64,000 nt of DNA from SAR324 cluster bacterium (GCA_014382365.1 JACNJW010000053.1:62001-126000), one strand, 5' to 3'. Positions 52,740 to 61,650 are shown, counted from the first letter of the stretch. The notes: a model not told the origin generated them from the letters alone. Made by a program: numbers and translations.

Positions 52740-53808
52740 CGAGTTCTCCCTGACTATTAATTACTAGTATATTTAGTTGGGTTTCTGTTTTGCGTAATGT
52801 TTTTCGTACTACTTGACATGCTTTTTGCGCAATCGTGTCCGCCAACGGCAAACCAGCTTGTTGTGCCAGCTTCAGAACTTCGTTTGCAGTGTTGGCGGAT
52901 TTGGCCTGCTCACAAAGCTGCTGATTTGCACCAAGCTTTTTCAGTAATTCTGCCAACATGCTGAAATCAACCTGACTTCGTCCGGAATGCAAATCCAACT
53001 GACCTTGTGCCAGTTTGCTAAGCTTGCCAAAACCGCCGCCAATCGACAGTTTCGGCAAAGGATGTTTGCGGAAATATTTCAAAAGTCCACCTGCAAAATC
53101 GCCCATATCGAGCAACGCTTCATCCGGAAGTCCATAGTAGTTTTGTACAAATTTTTCACTGGTGGATCCGGTGCACCCTGCGACGTGCTGTATACCGTTG
53201 GCGCGGGCAACATCTATTCCACGCTGAATGGAATGAATCCAGGCAGAACAGGAATAAGGAATGACAACACCTGTAGTACCCAAAATCGAGATTCCGCCCA
53301 AAATTCCAAGTCGTGGGTTCCAGGTTTTTTTCGCTAATTCTTCTCCTCCGGTAACGGCAATCGTCAGCTCAACGTCTCTGGAATGATTTTGTTTTTCAGC
53401 AATTTCTGAGACAATTGATCGCATCAAATTACGGGGGACAGGGTTGATAGCCGGCTCTCCGATTTCCAATGCAAGTCCAGCTTTGGTGACAGTTCCCACT
53501 CCGGTTCCGGCTTTGAAAACGATGCCTGTTCCCGGAGTTCCGCGTCTGACAGTAACGCTGATTTCTGCTCCATGCGTTACGTCCGGATCATCACCTGCAT
53601 CTTTGATGATACTGACAGTTGAAAAATCTGATCCAAGTTCTGTTTTGAAAAGTTCAAATTCCGGCTGCTCGCCTTTGGGTAAAAGGATGCTGACAGAAGA
53701 AGTAAAATCTCCTGTGATCAGTGCTTTAAAAGCAGCTTTTGCTGCAGCAGTTGCACAGGCACCGGTGGTCCAACCACGTCGAAGTGTTCGGGATGGTTTC
53801 TGATTCAT
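52714..53808 (-). CDS. cbiD: Cobalt-precorrin-5B C1-methyltransferase
   Basis: This encodes 364 residues. CbiD methylates C1 of cobalt-precorrin-5B in the anaerobic pathway, where the aerobic route uses CobF. It has LRRGWTTGACATAAAKAAFK (near 9-28), DDPDVTHGAEISVTVRRG, GEPAINPVPRNLM, CSAWIHSIQRGIDVARANG and HVAGCTGSTSE, all typical of the family. The gene is divergent from cobA (111-base gap) and overlaps cobK by 26 bases. Its presence shows that the C1 methylation here is of the oxygen-independent type. Confidence 0.95.
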   Translation of the reverse strand: MNQKPSRTLRRGWTTGACATAAAKAAFKALITGDFTSSVSILLPKGEQPEFELFKTELGSDFSTVSIIKDAGDDPDVTHGAEISVTVRRGTPGTGIVFKAGTGVGTVTKAGLALEIGEPAINPVPRNLMRSIVSEIAEKQNHSRDVELTIAVTGGEELAKKTWNPRLGILGGISILGTTGVVIPYSCSAWIHSIQRGIDVARANGIQHVAGCTGSTSEKFVQNYYGLPDEALLDMGDFAGGLLKYFRKHPLPKLSIGGGFGKLSKLAQGQLDLHSGRSQVDFSMLAELLKKLGANQQLCEQAKSANTANEVLKLAQQAGLPLADTIAQKACQVVRKTLRKTETQLNILVINSQGELVGEAENNA

Positions 53809-53919
53809 TAGTGAATCTTAGCTGTAAAAATATCGTTGATCCTGTTATTCTGACATCAATGAAAAGAGATGTATTCAATTGACTATAAGGTATATTAATA
53901 AATATTTCAGATCAAATAT

Positions 53920-54699
53920 ATGATGGAATCACTTCCTTTTGAATTACCCAAGTTTGAACCGGGTTGGGTTTGGCTGTCTGGTGCAGGTCCAGGTGATCCT
54001 GGATTGTTGACTCTTCATGCTTTAAACGCATTGCGACAGGCAGATGTAGTGGTTTATGATGCACTAGTTGGCAAGGGAATTCTGGAATTGGTTTCAGCGG
54101 ACTGCAGGCTCGAATATGCCGGAAAGCGTGGAGGGAAACCTTCTGCAAAACAAAAAGATATTACTCTGCGTTTGGTTGAATTGGCAGAACAAGGCCGGCG
54201 CGTATTAAGACTAAAAGGCGGCGACCCGTTCGTTTTTGGGAGAGGAGGAGAAGAAGCATTGTGTCTGGTAAAGGCGGAAATCCCCTTTCGGATTATTCCT
54301 GGAATATCTGCAGGAATTGGTGGGCTGGCCTATGCAGGTATTCCGGTAACACATCGTGATTTTAATTCTGCGGTCACTTTTATCACTGGACACGGAACCG
54401 CAGGTGATGTTCCGGAATCTCATAATTGGGCCGCAATTGCAAAGGGCTCTCCGGTGATTGTGATGTACATGGCCATGAAATATCTCGGTGAAATTGCAGA
54501 ACGCCTGATGCGAAACGGCCGTTCACACGAAGAACCGGTTGCGGTGATAACACAGGCCAGTTTGCCCGACCAGCGTGTTTTGGAAACCACACTTGGAACT
54601 TGTGCTGTGGATGTTGAAAAAAACAGACTTGAACCACCGGCTATGATTGTAGTTGGTGAGGTGGTGTCATTAAGAGAATTTTTAAAATGGATGGATTAA
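53920..54699 (+). CDS. cobA: Uroporphyrinogen-III C-methyltransferase
   Basis: This encodes 259 residues, the stand-alone SUMT form (not fused to CysG oxidase/chelatase). It methylates uroporphyrinogen III at C2 and C7 to precorrin-2, the entry to B12 and siroheme. It has VWLSGAGPGDPGLLTLHALN (17-36), VVYDALVG, RLKGGDPFVFGRGGEEALCL and VIPGISAGIGGLAYAGIPVT (close to 125-145). It is divergent from cbiD and begins the second plus-strand block, which runs to cobN. Confidence 0.96.
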   Translation: MMESLPFELPKFEPGWVWLSGAGPGDPGLLTLHALNALRQADVVVYDALVGKGILELVSADCRLEYAGKRGGKPSAKQKDITLRLVELAEQGRRVLRLKGGDPFVFGRGGEEALCLVKAEIPFRIIPGISAGIGGLAYAGIPVTHRDFNSAVTFITGHGTAGDVPESHNWAAIAKGSPVIVMYMAMKYLGEIAERLMRNGRSHEEPVAVITQASLPDQRVLETTLGTCAVDVEKNRLEPPAMIVVGEVVSLREFLKWMD

Positions 54700-54747
54700 C
54701 TTGGACCGGTTAATTTCGAAAAATAACAAAATACTATAAAAGGGAAA

Positions 54748-55362
54748 ATGTACATACCAGCACACTTCAAGATTAAAGAAACTGCTGAAATCAGGACTTT
54801 TGTAAAAGCACATCCATTTGGAATGCTGCTGTCGAACGGTAGTCAGGTGCCTGGCGTGACTCATTTGCCTTTGCAACTCATGACTGATGAAAAAGGAAAT
54901 GACACAATCAACATTCATTTGTCAAAAGCAAATCCGCATGCAAATACTCTTAAAAATGGAGAAAGCGTGGTTGCAGTATTTTTAGGAACCAATGGCTACA
55001 TTTCCCCCCGCTGGTATGCAGAAAAATATAATGTGCCTACTTGGAATTATACTGCAGTTCACGCATTTGGAACATTGCGTAAAATTGAAAATGAAGCTGA
55101 GTTGATGAAGCTGGTGGATCAGTTGACCATAGAACATGAGGCGGGAGCTGAGTCTCCATGGAAAGCTGACTGGTCTGTTGAAAAAATTCGTAAGATGCTC
55201 AATGCGATTATTGGCTTTGAATTGAAGGTTGAACGTTGGGAGGGAAAAAAGAAAATCGGTCAAAATAGATCTGCTGAAGATCAGGCTAGTCTTAAACTAA
55301 ATTTGGAAAATTCAGGAGATCCAGCTTATCAAAGGCTTGCACAGCAAATGAAAACAAATTAG
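54748..55362 (+). CDS. PaiB-like FMN-binding protein
   Basis: This encodes 204 residues of the split-barrel family (FMN-binding negative transcriptional regulator, PaiB type). It has MYIPAHFKIKETAEIRTFV at the N-terminus, then HLSKANPHANTL, VVAVFLGTNGYISPRWYAE and VPTWNYTAVHAFG, which closely match PaiB. Bacillus PaiB is linked to repression of sporulation and degradative enzymes, but homologues in Gram-negatives are probably flavin- or heme-binding oxidoreductases. A role in the B12 cluster is not established; it lies between cobA and pduO with short gaps. Confidence 0.88.
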   Translation: MYIPAHFKIKETAEIRTFVKAHPFGMLLSNGSQVPGVTHLPLQLMTDEKGNDTINIHLSKANPHANTLKNGESVVAVFLGTNGYISPRWYAEKYNVPTWNYTAVHAFGTLRKIENEAELMKLVDQLTIEHEAGAESPWKADWSVEKIRKMLNAIIGFELKVERWEGKKKIGQNRSAEDQASLKLNLENSGDPAYQRLAQQMKTN

Positions 55363-55382
55363 CTCTACAAAAAAGCAAAAAG

Positions 55383-55988
55383 ATGGTAAAAATTACAAAG
55401 GTTTATACTCGTACCGGAGATTCTGGACAGACCGGACTTGTTGGTGGAAAGCGGCTTCCCAAAGATCATCCGCGTATTGAAGCATACGGAAGCGTTGATG
55501 AATTGAACAGCATCATCGGTCTTGTGCTGAGCTTTCTTTTGCAGAAGGAAACATCAAAACGACGGGATAAGCTGGGACTTATTTTGGAAGCAATTCAGCA
55601 AAAACTCTTTGACCTGGGCTCTGAACTGGCAACACTTCCTGGTGATGAGTATGAAGGTCAAATCACTTTGCAGGCTGAAGACGCAGAATGGCTGGAGAAA
55701 ATAATTGATGCAATGAACGAAGAACTGCAACCCCTGAAAAGTTTTATCCTGCCCGGTGGTACGCCACTTAATGCTTTTTTGCATCAGGCACGTACAGTTT
55801 GCCGAAGGGCCGAGCGTGATATTCTCAAACTTAATCAGCTAGATTTGGTAAATTCGGAAATCATCAAGTACCTGAATCGACTCTCTGATTTCCTTTTTGT
55901 TGCCGGACGTTGGGTCACAGAAACTCTAGGTGAAACAGAAACGCTCTGGCAGCCGGGAAAAAGCAGACCTGACTGGAGTTGGAAGTAG
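55383..55988 (+). CDS. pduO: ATP:cob(I)alamin adenosyltransferase, PduO type
   Basis: This encodes 201 residues. It attaches the 5'-deoxyadenosyl group to cob(I)alamin or its corrinoid precursor. The N-terminal TRTGDSGQTGLVGGKRLPK is the PduO ATP-binding segment. RIEAYGSVDELNSIIG and RTVCRRAERDILKLNQ are the second and third motifs, with the conserved Arg/Glu residues of the trimer interface. The C-terminal NRLSDFLFVAGRW is also standard. The gene ends 0 bases before the cobN start (TAGATG), so the two are tightly coupled. Confidence 0.96.
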   Translation: MVKITKVYTRTGDSGQTGLVGGKRLPKDHPRIEAYGSVDELNSIIGLVLSFLLQKETSKRRDKLGLILEAIQQKLFDLGSELATLPGDEYEGQITLQAEDAEWLEKIIDAMNEELQPLKSFILPGGTPLNAFLHQARTVCRRAERDILKLNQLDLVNSEIIKYLNRLSDFLFVAGRWVTETLGETETLWQPGKSRPDWSWK

Positions 55989-58900
55989 ATGCACAGAATT
56001 GCGACTAAACCCGGAGATTTGGACTCCGAAAAAAAACTTGAATCCGTCCGCCAAACTCCTGCCGACATTTTATTCATCAGCACCGCCGATACCGAGCTTT
56101 CCGGACTGGCTCAGGTTTGGGGTAAACGTTTCCGAAAAAAAGAAAGCCCCACACTACGTTTGATGCAGGCTAATCCGCTTCAGCATCCTGATGCAGCTGA
56201 GCATTATGCAGAATATGTTTTGTGTAAAGCTAAACTGGCAATATTTCGCCTGCATGGTGGCTACGGATATTTTCCACATCTGCTGGACGAAATCACTCAC
56301 ATCAAAAGTCATGGTGCAGAAACTCGGATTCTAGTTTTGCCCGGCACAGATGAGTGGGATCCGGAGTTGTTGAAATTCAATGATTATGCTGAACCGTTGG
56401 TGCAGCAAATGTTTTCTTATTTCCGTGAAGGTGGAATCGAGAACATGGAACGTGCGGCTGAGGCAGTTGAGTTGTTGCTGAAAAATAAGACGGCAGTGTT
56501 TCCGGAAGCAATTGAAGTACCGAGATTCGGTTGGAGAAAAGAGGAATCAGAAATTAAAAACCAGAAATCTGCAAACGGTCGAGTTTGGATAACCTATTAC
56601 CGTGCTCTGCAGCAAACTGGAGACATGGCTGTGGTTGAGGCTTTAACCAAAGCTCTGAAAAAACAGGGTCTTAAAGTTTCAGTATTTTATGCTTATTCGC
56701 TGCGTGAACCGGCAGCCCAGGAAGAGTTGCTGCAGAAAGCGGAAACTGAACCTCCGGACGCTATTTTGACCATGCAGAGTTTTTCGATTGGGAGAATGGA
56801 TGAGCGTAGTGAGACTGGCTTGTCGTTTTTAGAGAAGCTGAACTGTCCAGTAATTCAGGTACCAACTTCTACCGAAGACAGGGAAGCATGGCTGAAAAAT
56901 CCACGCGGCTTTTCTGCTTCAAATGCAGCAATGTCAGTGGTGCTACCGGAAACCGATGGACGGCTTTTCAGCACAGTTGTCGGTTTTAAACAGGAACAGG
57001 AAACAGCACCGGAATTGGAGTTCTGTTCGAAACGTTTGGCTCCGGATCAGAAACAGGTGTCGCATGTTGCGGAACTAACCGCAAATTGGGCATGCTTGCG
57101 GAGAACCGCAAATTCGGAAAAACGGGTAGCGATTATTTTGGCAAATTATCCAAACAAAGACAGTCGCCTCGGTAACGGAGTTGGACTTGATACTCCGGCC
57201 AGTGTGATTGCTTTTTTGCATGATTTGGAAAAACGTGGTTATTTAATTGGAAACATACCTGAAGACGGCGATGAATTGATCCGGATTTTGCAGGCAGGAA
57301 TTACCAATGACTCGGAACTGAGTTACGCTAAAACACCGGAGCAAGGCATTTCCCGTGAGCGCTTATTTGATATGATCGGCGGACTTCTGGCACCGGACCT
57401 TCCAGCGGAAAAAAGCCAAGCAACTTTGGCCAAACAATGGACGCATGAAGTTGCGGATTTTATTCCAATTGCCGGAAAACGTTTTGGCAACATTTTCATC
57501 GGCATCCAACCACAGCGCGGATTTGGTTTGCAGACTCAGGCTATTTATCATGATCCCGCTTTGTCGCCGCCTCCGGAATATCTGGCGTTTTATCAGTGGA
57601 TTCGTGAAGACTTTGACGCACATGCCGTGATTCATTTTGGCAAACACGGAAATTTGGAATGGTTGCCCGGAAGGAGCGTTGCCCTGGGATCGGATGATTT
57701 TCCTCAAATTGCCTTGAAAACGTTACCGAATTTGTACCCCTTCATCGTCAACGATCCCGGTGAAGGTGCGCAGGCTAAACGCCGTGCGTCCGCCGTGATT
57801 GTCGATCACCTGACTCCGCCTTTGACTCGTGCCGGGCTTTATGAAGAATTGGACAAAGCCGAGCGTTTGCTGGAAGAACATGCCCATTGTGAAACGTTGT
57901 ATCCGGAACGTGCCCACGAACTCGAACATGAAATTGAACATCTGTTGGAACACGCAGACTGGAGTGCAGAATTACCGGCAGATGAAGACCAGCTCAATGC
58001 TCTCAGTAACCACCTTTGTGAACTCAAAGAAAGTCAAATCCGTTCCGGTTTGCACATTTTCGGACAACTTCCTGAAGGTGAGAAAAAAATTGATTTTCTG
58101 CTTAGTCTGCTGCGGATGCCTGCTGTGGAACGTCCGGGTTTGCTGCAGGCACTATTGGGAAAAGAACCGGATTTTGACCTCGATACGCTTTCTATTAGTG
58201 AACGTGATGAAATTGAACAGCAGGCCAGAGATTGGATAAAAGACGAAGTGAGCCTTTCGTTAAATCAAACAAAAAAAACCGAAATCCGGAAGAAAGCCAT
58301 ACAAGCTGCATCCGAAATCCGTAGCTGGCTGCATGAAACTCTTTTACCTCGTTTCAACCGCTGTGCAGAGGAAACACGCAGTTTGGCTTTGGCCCTTGAG
58401 GGACGCTTTGTGAGTCCGGGACCATCCGGTGCACCAACGCGGGGACGGATTGATGTTTTACCGACGGGGCGTAATTTCTATTCAGTTGATCCTCGGGTGA
58501 TTCCCACGCAGACTGCATGGCGTTGTGGTCAGGCATTGGCCGAAGAATTGATTGAACGCTACCGTGCAGATCACGGTGAATTTCCAAAAACAACAGCACT
58601 CGTGATTTGGGGAACCTCGAATATGCGTACCGGTGGAGATGACATTGCACAGGCGTTGGCGCTTTGGGGTTGTGAACCGGTTTGGGAACCGGTTTCCGGA
58701 CGTGTGGTAGATTTTGAAATTATGCCGCTTTCTGTTTTGGGAAGGCCGCGGGTTGATGTGGTTTTACGGGTTTCCGGAATGTTCCGGGACTCTTTCGGAG
58801 ACGTAATGCGTTTGCTTTCAACTGTACCAAAACGCCTGGCCGAACTTGACGAACCGGAAGAGATGAATCCGGTACGTGCTGCATGGCTCTCTGATCAGGA

Positions 58901-59666
58901 GCGTTTGAAATCTAGCGGAGTTTCTGTGGAGAATGCTAAACGACTGGCGGAATTACGGGTTTTCAGTTCCGGGCCCGGAGCTTATGGAACTGGACTTTTG
59001 CCTTTGATTGACGCCGGTAACTGGGAAACGCGCGGTGATTTGACCGAAGTGTTTTTGAAATGGGGCAGCCATGCTTACGACTCAGACGGATCGAGTTCGG
59101 AGGAAATCAATTTGTTACGTGATCGATTGAGCACCGTGGAAATTGTTCATCAAAATCAGGATAACCGCGAACACGATATTCTGGATTCTGACGACTATTT
59201 TCAGTTTCAGGGCGGACTCCAGGCGGCAATTACAGAAATCAAGGGAAGCGCTCCTGCAACTTATCACGGAGATTCAAGCAATCCGGAAAAAATTAAAATC
59301 CGTACACTCAAGGAAGAATTCAATCGGGTTTTCCGCAGTCGTGTCCTCAATCCGAAATGGCTTGTAGCCATGCGCGGGCATGGCTACAAGGGCGCATTTG
59401 AAATGGCGGCAACGGTCGATTATCTGTTTGGTTACGACGCGACCTGCGATATTGTCGCCGATTATCAATATGAAGAGGTTGCCAACAAACTCCTGCTTGA
59501 TCCGGAACAGCAAAAGTTCTTCCGGGAACACAACCCTCTTGCACTGAAAGATGCCTCACAACGACTGCTTGAAGCCAATGAAAGAGAAATGTGGGAAAAC
59601 GCCGATCCGGAAACTTTGGAAGCACTCGAATCCGCAATCCTGGAAATTCAGGGGGAGGTGGAGTAA
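55989..59666 (+). CDS. cobN: Cobaltochelatase CobN large-subunit family
   Basis: This encodes 1225 residues, the normal CobN size. CobN is the large subunit of an ATP-dependent chelatase that inserts cobalt into hydrogenobyrinic acid a,c-diamide in the aerobic pathway. GNGVGLDTPASVIAFLHDLE, HFGKHGNLEWLPGR (GKHG at 551-554), YPFIVNDPGEGAQAKRR and YGTGLLPLIDAGNW are family signatures. The usual partners CobS and CobT (AAA+ subunits) are not in the window. With CbiX also present, this CobN may act late, repair, or on another tetrapyrrole; that is inference. Confidence 0.94.
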   Translation: MHRIATKPGDLDSEKKLESVRQTPADILFISTADTELSGLAQVWGKRFRKKESPTLRLMQANPLQHPDAAEHYAEYVLCKAKLAIFRLHGGYGYFPHLLDEITHIKSHGAETRILVLPGTDEWDPELLKFNDYAEPLVQQMFSYFREGGIENMERAAEAVELLLKNKTAVFPEAIEVPRFGWRKEESEIKNQKSANGRVWITYYRALQQTGDMAVVEALTKALKKQGLKVSVFYAYSLREPAAQEELLQKAETEPPDAILTMQSFSIGRMDERSETGLSFLEKLNCPVIQVPTSTEDREAWLKNPRGFSASNAAMSVVLPETDGRLFSTVVGFKQEQETAPELEFCSKRLAPDQKQVSHVAELTANWACLRRTANSEKRVAIILANYPNKDSRLGNGVGLDTPASVIAFLHDLEKRGYLIGNIPEDGDELIRILQAGITNDSELSYAKTPEQGISRERLFDMIGGLLAPDLPAEKSQATLAKQWTHEVADFIPIAGKRFGNIFIGIQPQRGFGLQTQAIYHDPALSPPPEYLAFYQWIREDFDAHAVIHFGKHGNLEWLPGRSVALGSDDFPQIALKTLPNLYPFIVNDPGEGAQAKRRASAVIVDHLTPPLTRAGLYEELDKAERLLEEHAHCETLYPERAHELEHEIEHLLEHADWSAELPADEDQLNALSNHLCELKESQIRSGLHIFGQLPEGEKKIDFLLSLLRMPAVERPGLLQALLGKEPDFDLDTLSISERDEIEQQARDWIKDEVSLSLNQTKKTEIRKKAIQAASEIRSWLHETLLPRFNRCAEETRSLALALEGRFVSPGPSGAPTRGRIDVLPTGRNFYSVDPRVIPTQTAWRCGQALAEELIERYRADHGEFPKTTALVIWGTSNMRTGGDDIAQALALWGCEPVWEPVSGRVVDFEIMPLSVLGRPRVDVVLRVSGMFRDSFGDVMRLLSTVPKRLAELDEPEEMNPVRAAWLSDQERLKSSGVSVENAKRLAELRVFSSGPGAYGTGLLPLIDAGNWETRGDLTEVFLKWGSHAYDSDGSSSEEINLLRDRLSTVEIVHQNQDNREHDILDSDDYFQFQGGLQAAITEIKGSAPATYHGDSSNPEKIKIRTLKEEFNRVFRSRVLNPKWLVAMRGHGYKGAFEMAATVDYLFGYDATCDIVADYQYEEVANKLLLDPEQQKFFREHNPLALKDASQRLLEANEREMWENADPETLEALESAILEIQGEVE

Positions 59667-59700
59667 AGAGATAAAACTGGTAATTTGTTATTCAGCGAGT

Positions 59701-59706
59701 TATAAT
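59701..59706 (+). promoter_or_regulatory. Candidate -10 box of the toxin-antitoxin operon
   Basis: A perfect TATAAT occurs 55 bases before the antitoxin start, overlapping the first iteron. The -35 region (GGTAAT at 17-bp spacing) is weak, as expected for a repressor-controlled promoter, but the call is tentative. Confidence 0.4.
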
Positions 59707-59739
59707 AGCACTATCAATAGCACTATCAATAGCACTATT
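59704..59739. repeat. Three 12-bp iterons, candidate antitoxin operator
   Basis: AATAGCACTATC occurs three times in direct order (third copy ends in T). Each unit contains an ATAG-CA-CTAT dyad. The array overlaps the -10 box and the expected transcription start of the antitoxin gene and precedes the AGGAGG Shine-Dalgarno at 59753-59758. Spacing of about one helical turn suits cooperative binding by a Phd/YefM-type antitoxin. Confidence 0.5.
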
Positions 59740-59761
59740 AACAGCATGATATAGGAGGAAA

Positions 59762-60073
59762 ATGCAAGTTGTCACCGCTAATGAGTTGAAAACAAAAGGT
59801 GTTAATTCTTTAGAGAAGGTACTTTGTCAAGATGATGAAGCGATCATCAGTGTTCGTGGTAAACCACGTTATGTAGTAATGGAACTAGAGCACTACGATC
59901 GTTTGCGGGGAGCAGAAATTTTTCTTGCATGGCAGGAAGCCCGTGTTGATTACAAAAAAGGGGATTATGAAATTGTTGAAAATGTGGGTGAACACATAAA
60001 ACACCTGGAAAAAGAACTTTCTGGTGAAGCAGAAATGACATTGGATAATTCTCCTTTGATTGCAAATGTATGA
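59762..60073 (+). CDS. Phd/YefM-type antitoxin
   Basis: This encodes 103 residues. The N-terminal MQVVTANELKTKGVNSLEKV and the central VRGKPRYVVMELEHYDRLR resemble the Phd/YefM fold, a dimer that binds DNA. The C-terminal half (VGEHIKHLEKELSGEAEM) is charged, as expected for the toxin-neutralising tail. AGGAGG precedes the ATG. The toxin gene overlaps its end by 8 bases. It is probably autoregulated through the iterons at 59704-59739. Confidence 0.85.
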   Translation: MQVVTANELKTKGVNSLEKVLCQDDEAIISVRGKPRYVVMELEHYDRLRGAEIFLAWQEARVDYKKGDYEIVENVGEHIKHLEKELSGEAEMTLDNSPLIANV

Positions 60074-60338
60074 TTTGCTGCTTCCTAAATCGTACCGGAA
60101 ATATGAACGTCGGTTTCTGAAAAAGCATCCGGAATTATTACAGCGATATCAGAAAACTTTGGAGTTGCTGCAAGTAAATCCACATCACCCTTCGTTACGT
60201 TTACATGCCTTAAGTGGAACTCTTACAGGGCTTTACTCCGTTTCCATCTCACTGCAATACAGAATTACATTGGAACTTGAAATCAAAGAAAAACAGATTC
60301 TGCTGGTGAGCGTAGGCAGTCACAATGAAGTATATTGA
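60066..60338 (+). CDS. RelE/ParE-superfamily toxin (YafQ/HigB-like)
   Basis: This encodes 90 residues from the ATG at 60066 (a TTG at 60060 would add two). SYRKYERRFLKKHPELLQRY is the basic helix of RelE-type mRNA interferases, LRLHALSGTLTGLYSVSIS is the usual central strand pair, and QYRITLELEIKEKQILLVSV with GSHNEVY is the family C-terminus. The final His-Asn-x-x-Tyr matches the YafQ catalytic pattern, so ribosome-dependent mRNA cleavage is likely. It overlaps the antitoxin gene by 8 bases. Confidence 0.82.
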   Translation: MYDLLLPKSYRKYERRFLKKHPELLQRYQKTLELLQVNPHHPSLRLHALSGTLTGLYSVSISLQYRITLELEIKEKQILLVSVGSHNEVY

Positions 60339-60435
60339 ACTCCAATTTTCATACAGAAAAACGATAAAAATGTGGTGTAAGGTCAAGAAAACCTGCCGCT
60401 GATGCTAGTCGTTATTTAACAAAACAGATTGATTT

Positions 60436-60918
60436 ATGAAAAACAATTTTGTGCCACAGTCTTTTAATGTTCCTGAATCATTGGAAACTGAAAAATATCA
60501 GCTAGAAATACTTACTCCAGCTGTTGCTAAATTAGATTATGATGCTGTCATGTCTAGTAAAATACGACTCCGATCAGTATTTTCTAAAAGCACTGAATGG
60601 CCACGGGAAAATATGTCATTAGAAGATAATATAAAAGATTTACAACGGCATGAAGAAGAATTCAAATTACATAAAGCTTTTGCTTACACTGTATTAACAC
60701 CAACAAAAGAAAAATGTTTGGGTTGTGTTTACATTGAGCCTTGTCATGTTTCTGAATTTGATTGTGAAGTATATTTCTGGGTAAGGGACGAATATATCTA
60801 TTTTGATAATGACCTATATAACTGCATTAATGTTTGGTTAGTAAAGTGTTGGCCCTTTAAAAAAATTGCCTTTCCTGGAAGGGAGATTACATGGCAAAAG
60901 TGGAAATCTTATATGTAA
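60436..60918 (+). CDS. GNAT-family acetyltransferase
   Basis: This encodes 160 residues. The sequence (LETEKYQLEILTPAVAKLDY, SLEDNIKDLQRHEEEFKLHK, AFAYTVLTPTKEKCLGCVYI, CEVYFWVRDEY) follows the GNAT strand-helix order, but the Q/RxxGxG/A acetyl-CoA loop is not obvious and the C-terminus is short, so the fold call is by overall pattern. The substrate is unknown. It is preceded by GTTATTT at 60411 and followed six bases after its stop by ATATAAC, which with the GTTATAC at 60991 resembles the ends of an integron cassette. Confidence 0.7.
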   Translation: MKNNFVPQSFNVPESLETEKYQLEILTPAVAKLDYDAVMSSKIRLRSVFSKSTEWPRENMSLEDNIKDLQRHEEEFKLHKAFAYTVLTPTKEKCLGCVYIEPCHVSEFDCEVYFWVRDEYIYFDNDLYNCINVWLVKCWPFKKIAFPGREITWQKWKSYM

Positions 60919-60924
60919 AAAATC

Positions 60925-60997
60925 ATATAACAAATAGATCAACCGGAACATTTTCGACGTGAGCGCCTCCAAAAGCAGGTGAACCCAACCGTTATAC
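60925..60997 (+). other. attC-like junction between two acetyltransferase genes
   Basis: ATATAAC (60925-60931) and GTTATAC (60991-60997) resemble the complementary outer boxes of an integron attC site (RYYYAAC and GTTRRRY) 73 bases apart. The internal boxes cannot be paired convincingly and no integrase is in the window, so this is a weak structural similarity. Confidence 0.3.
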
Positions 60998-61011
60998 AAA
61001 AATAGGAAACC

Positions 61012-61518
61012 ATGCAGATTCGTAAAGAAAAAGATTCAGACATAGACAATATTTGGAGAATTAATGCTGAAGCATTCGAGGCAGAGGCAGAAGCAAATTT
61101 GGTAAATCAGCTGAGAAAGAGTGGCATTCCTTACATATCCTTGATTGCAGAAGACGCTGGGGAAATAGTAGGCCATATTCTATTTACACCTGTAGAACTT
61201 AATGGTAATCAAGCAGAATTAAAGATTATGGGCTTGGCTCCTATGGCAGTCGCTGTGCAACATCAAAAACAAGGTGTCGGTTCTCAATTAGTAAAAGAAG
61301 GATTAGAGCATTGTCGCAGACAAAATTATGATGCTGTAGTTGTGCTTGGACATCCAAAATATTATCCTAAATTTGGTTTTATGCCTTCAGCCAAATATGG
61401 AATTAAATCAGAATATGATGTCCCGGACGAGGTATTTATGGTGCTTGAGTTAAAAAAAGGAACTTTAGAAAAAAAGCAGGGGATCATTAAGTATCACGCT
61501 GCTTTTAAAGATGTATAA
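61012..61518 (+). CDS. GNAT-family N-acetyltransferase (YhbS-like)
   Basis: This encodes 168 residues. It starts with MQIRKEKDSDIDNIWRINAE, a GNAT N-terminus, then GEIVGHILFTPVEL, LAPMAVAVQHQKQGVGSQLV with the acetyl-CoA loop Q-x-x-G-V-G (QKQGVG), and VVVLGHPKYYPKFGFMPSAK, characteristic of the YhbS group. The substrate is unknown. The TAA stop falls within GTATAAC (61513-61519), again as in gene cassettes. An 11-base AGGAAACC region precedes the ATG. Confidence 0.9.
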   Translation: MQIRKEKDSDIDNIWRINAEAFEAEAEANLVNQLRKSGIPYISLIAEDAGEIVGHILFTPVELNGNQAELKIMGLAPMAVAVQHQKQGVGSQLVKEGLEHCRRQNYDAVVVLGHPKYYPKFGFMPSAKYGIKSEYDVPDEVFMVLELKKGTLEKKQGIIKYHAAFKDV

Positions 61519-61650
61519 CAAGTCTTTTGAGAACGAACATTGTGAGAACACTTCTTTCCTGACTTTGCTTAAAAAGTCGCCTCAACTCGGGGTAAGGAAA
61601 AATCAGTAATAACCCAAAGGAATTACAACAATTTTATAAGATGAATTAAC

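Noticed and set aside
60367..60410. Fragment resembling the end of a cobalamin riboswitch (GGTCAAGAAAACCTGCC)
   Set aside because: It matches the 3-prime portion of such elements only loosely and lacks the required core upstream; it precedes an acetyltransferase, not a B12 gene. It more likely forms part of the cassette-like junction.
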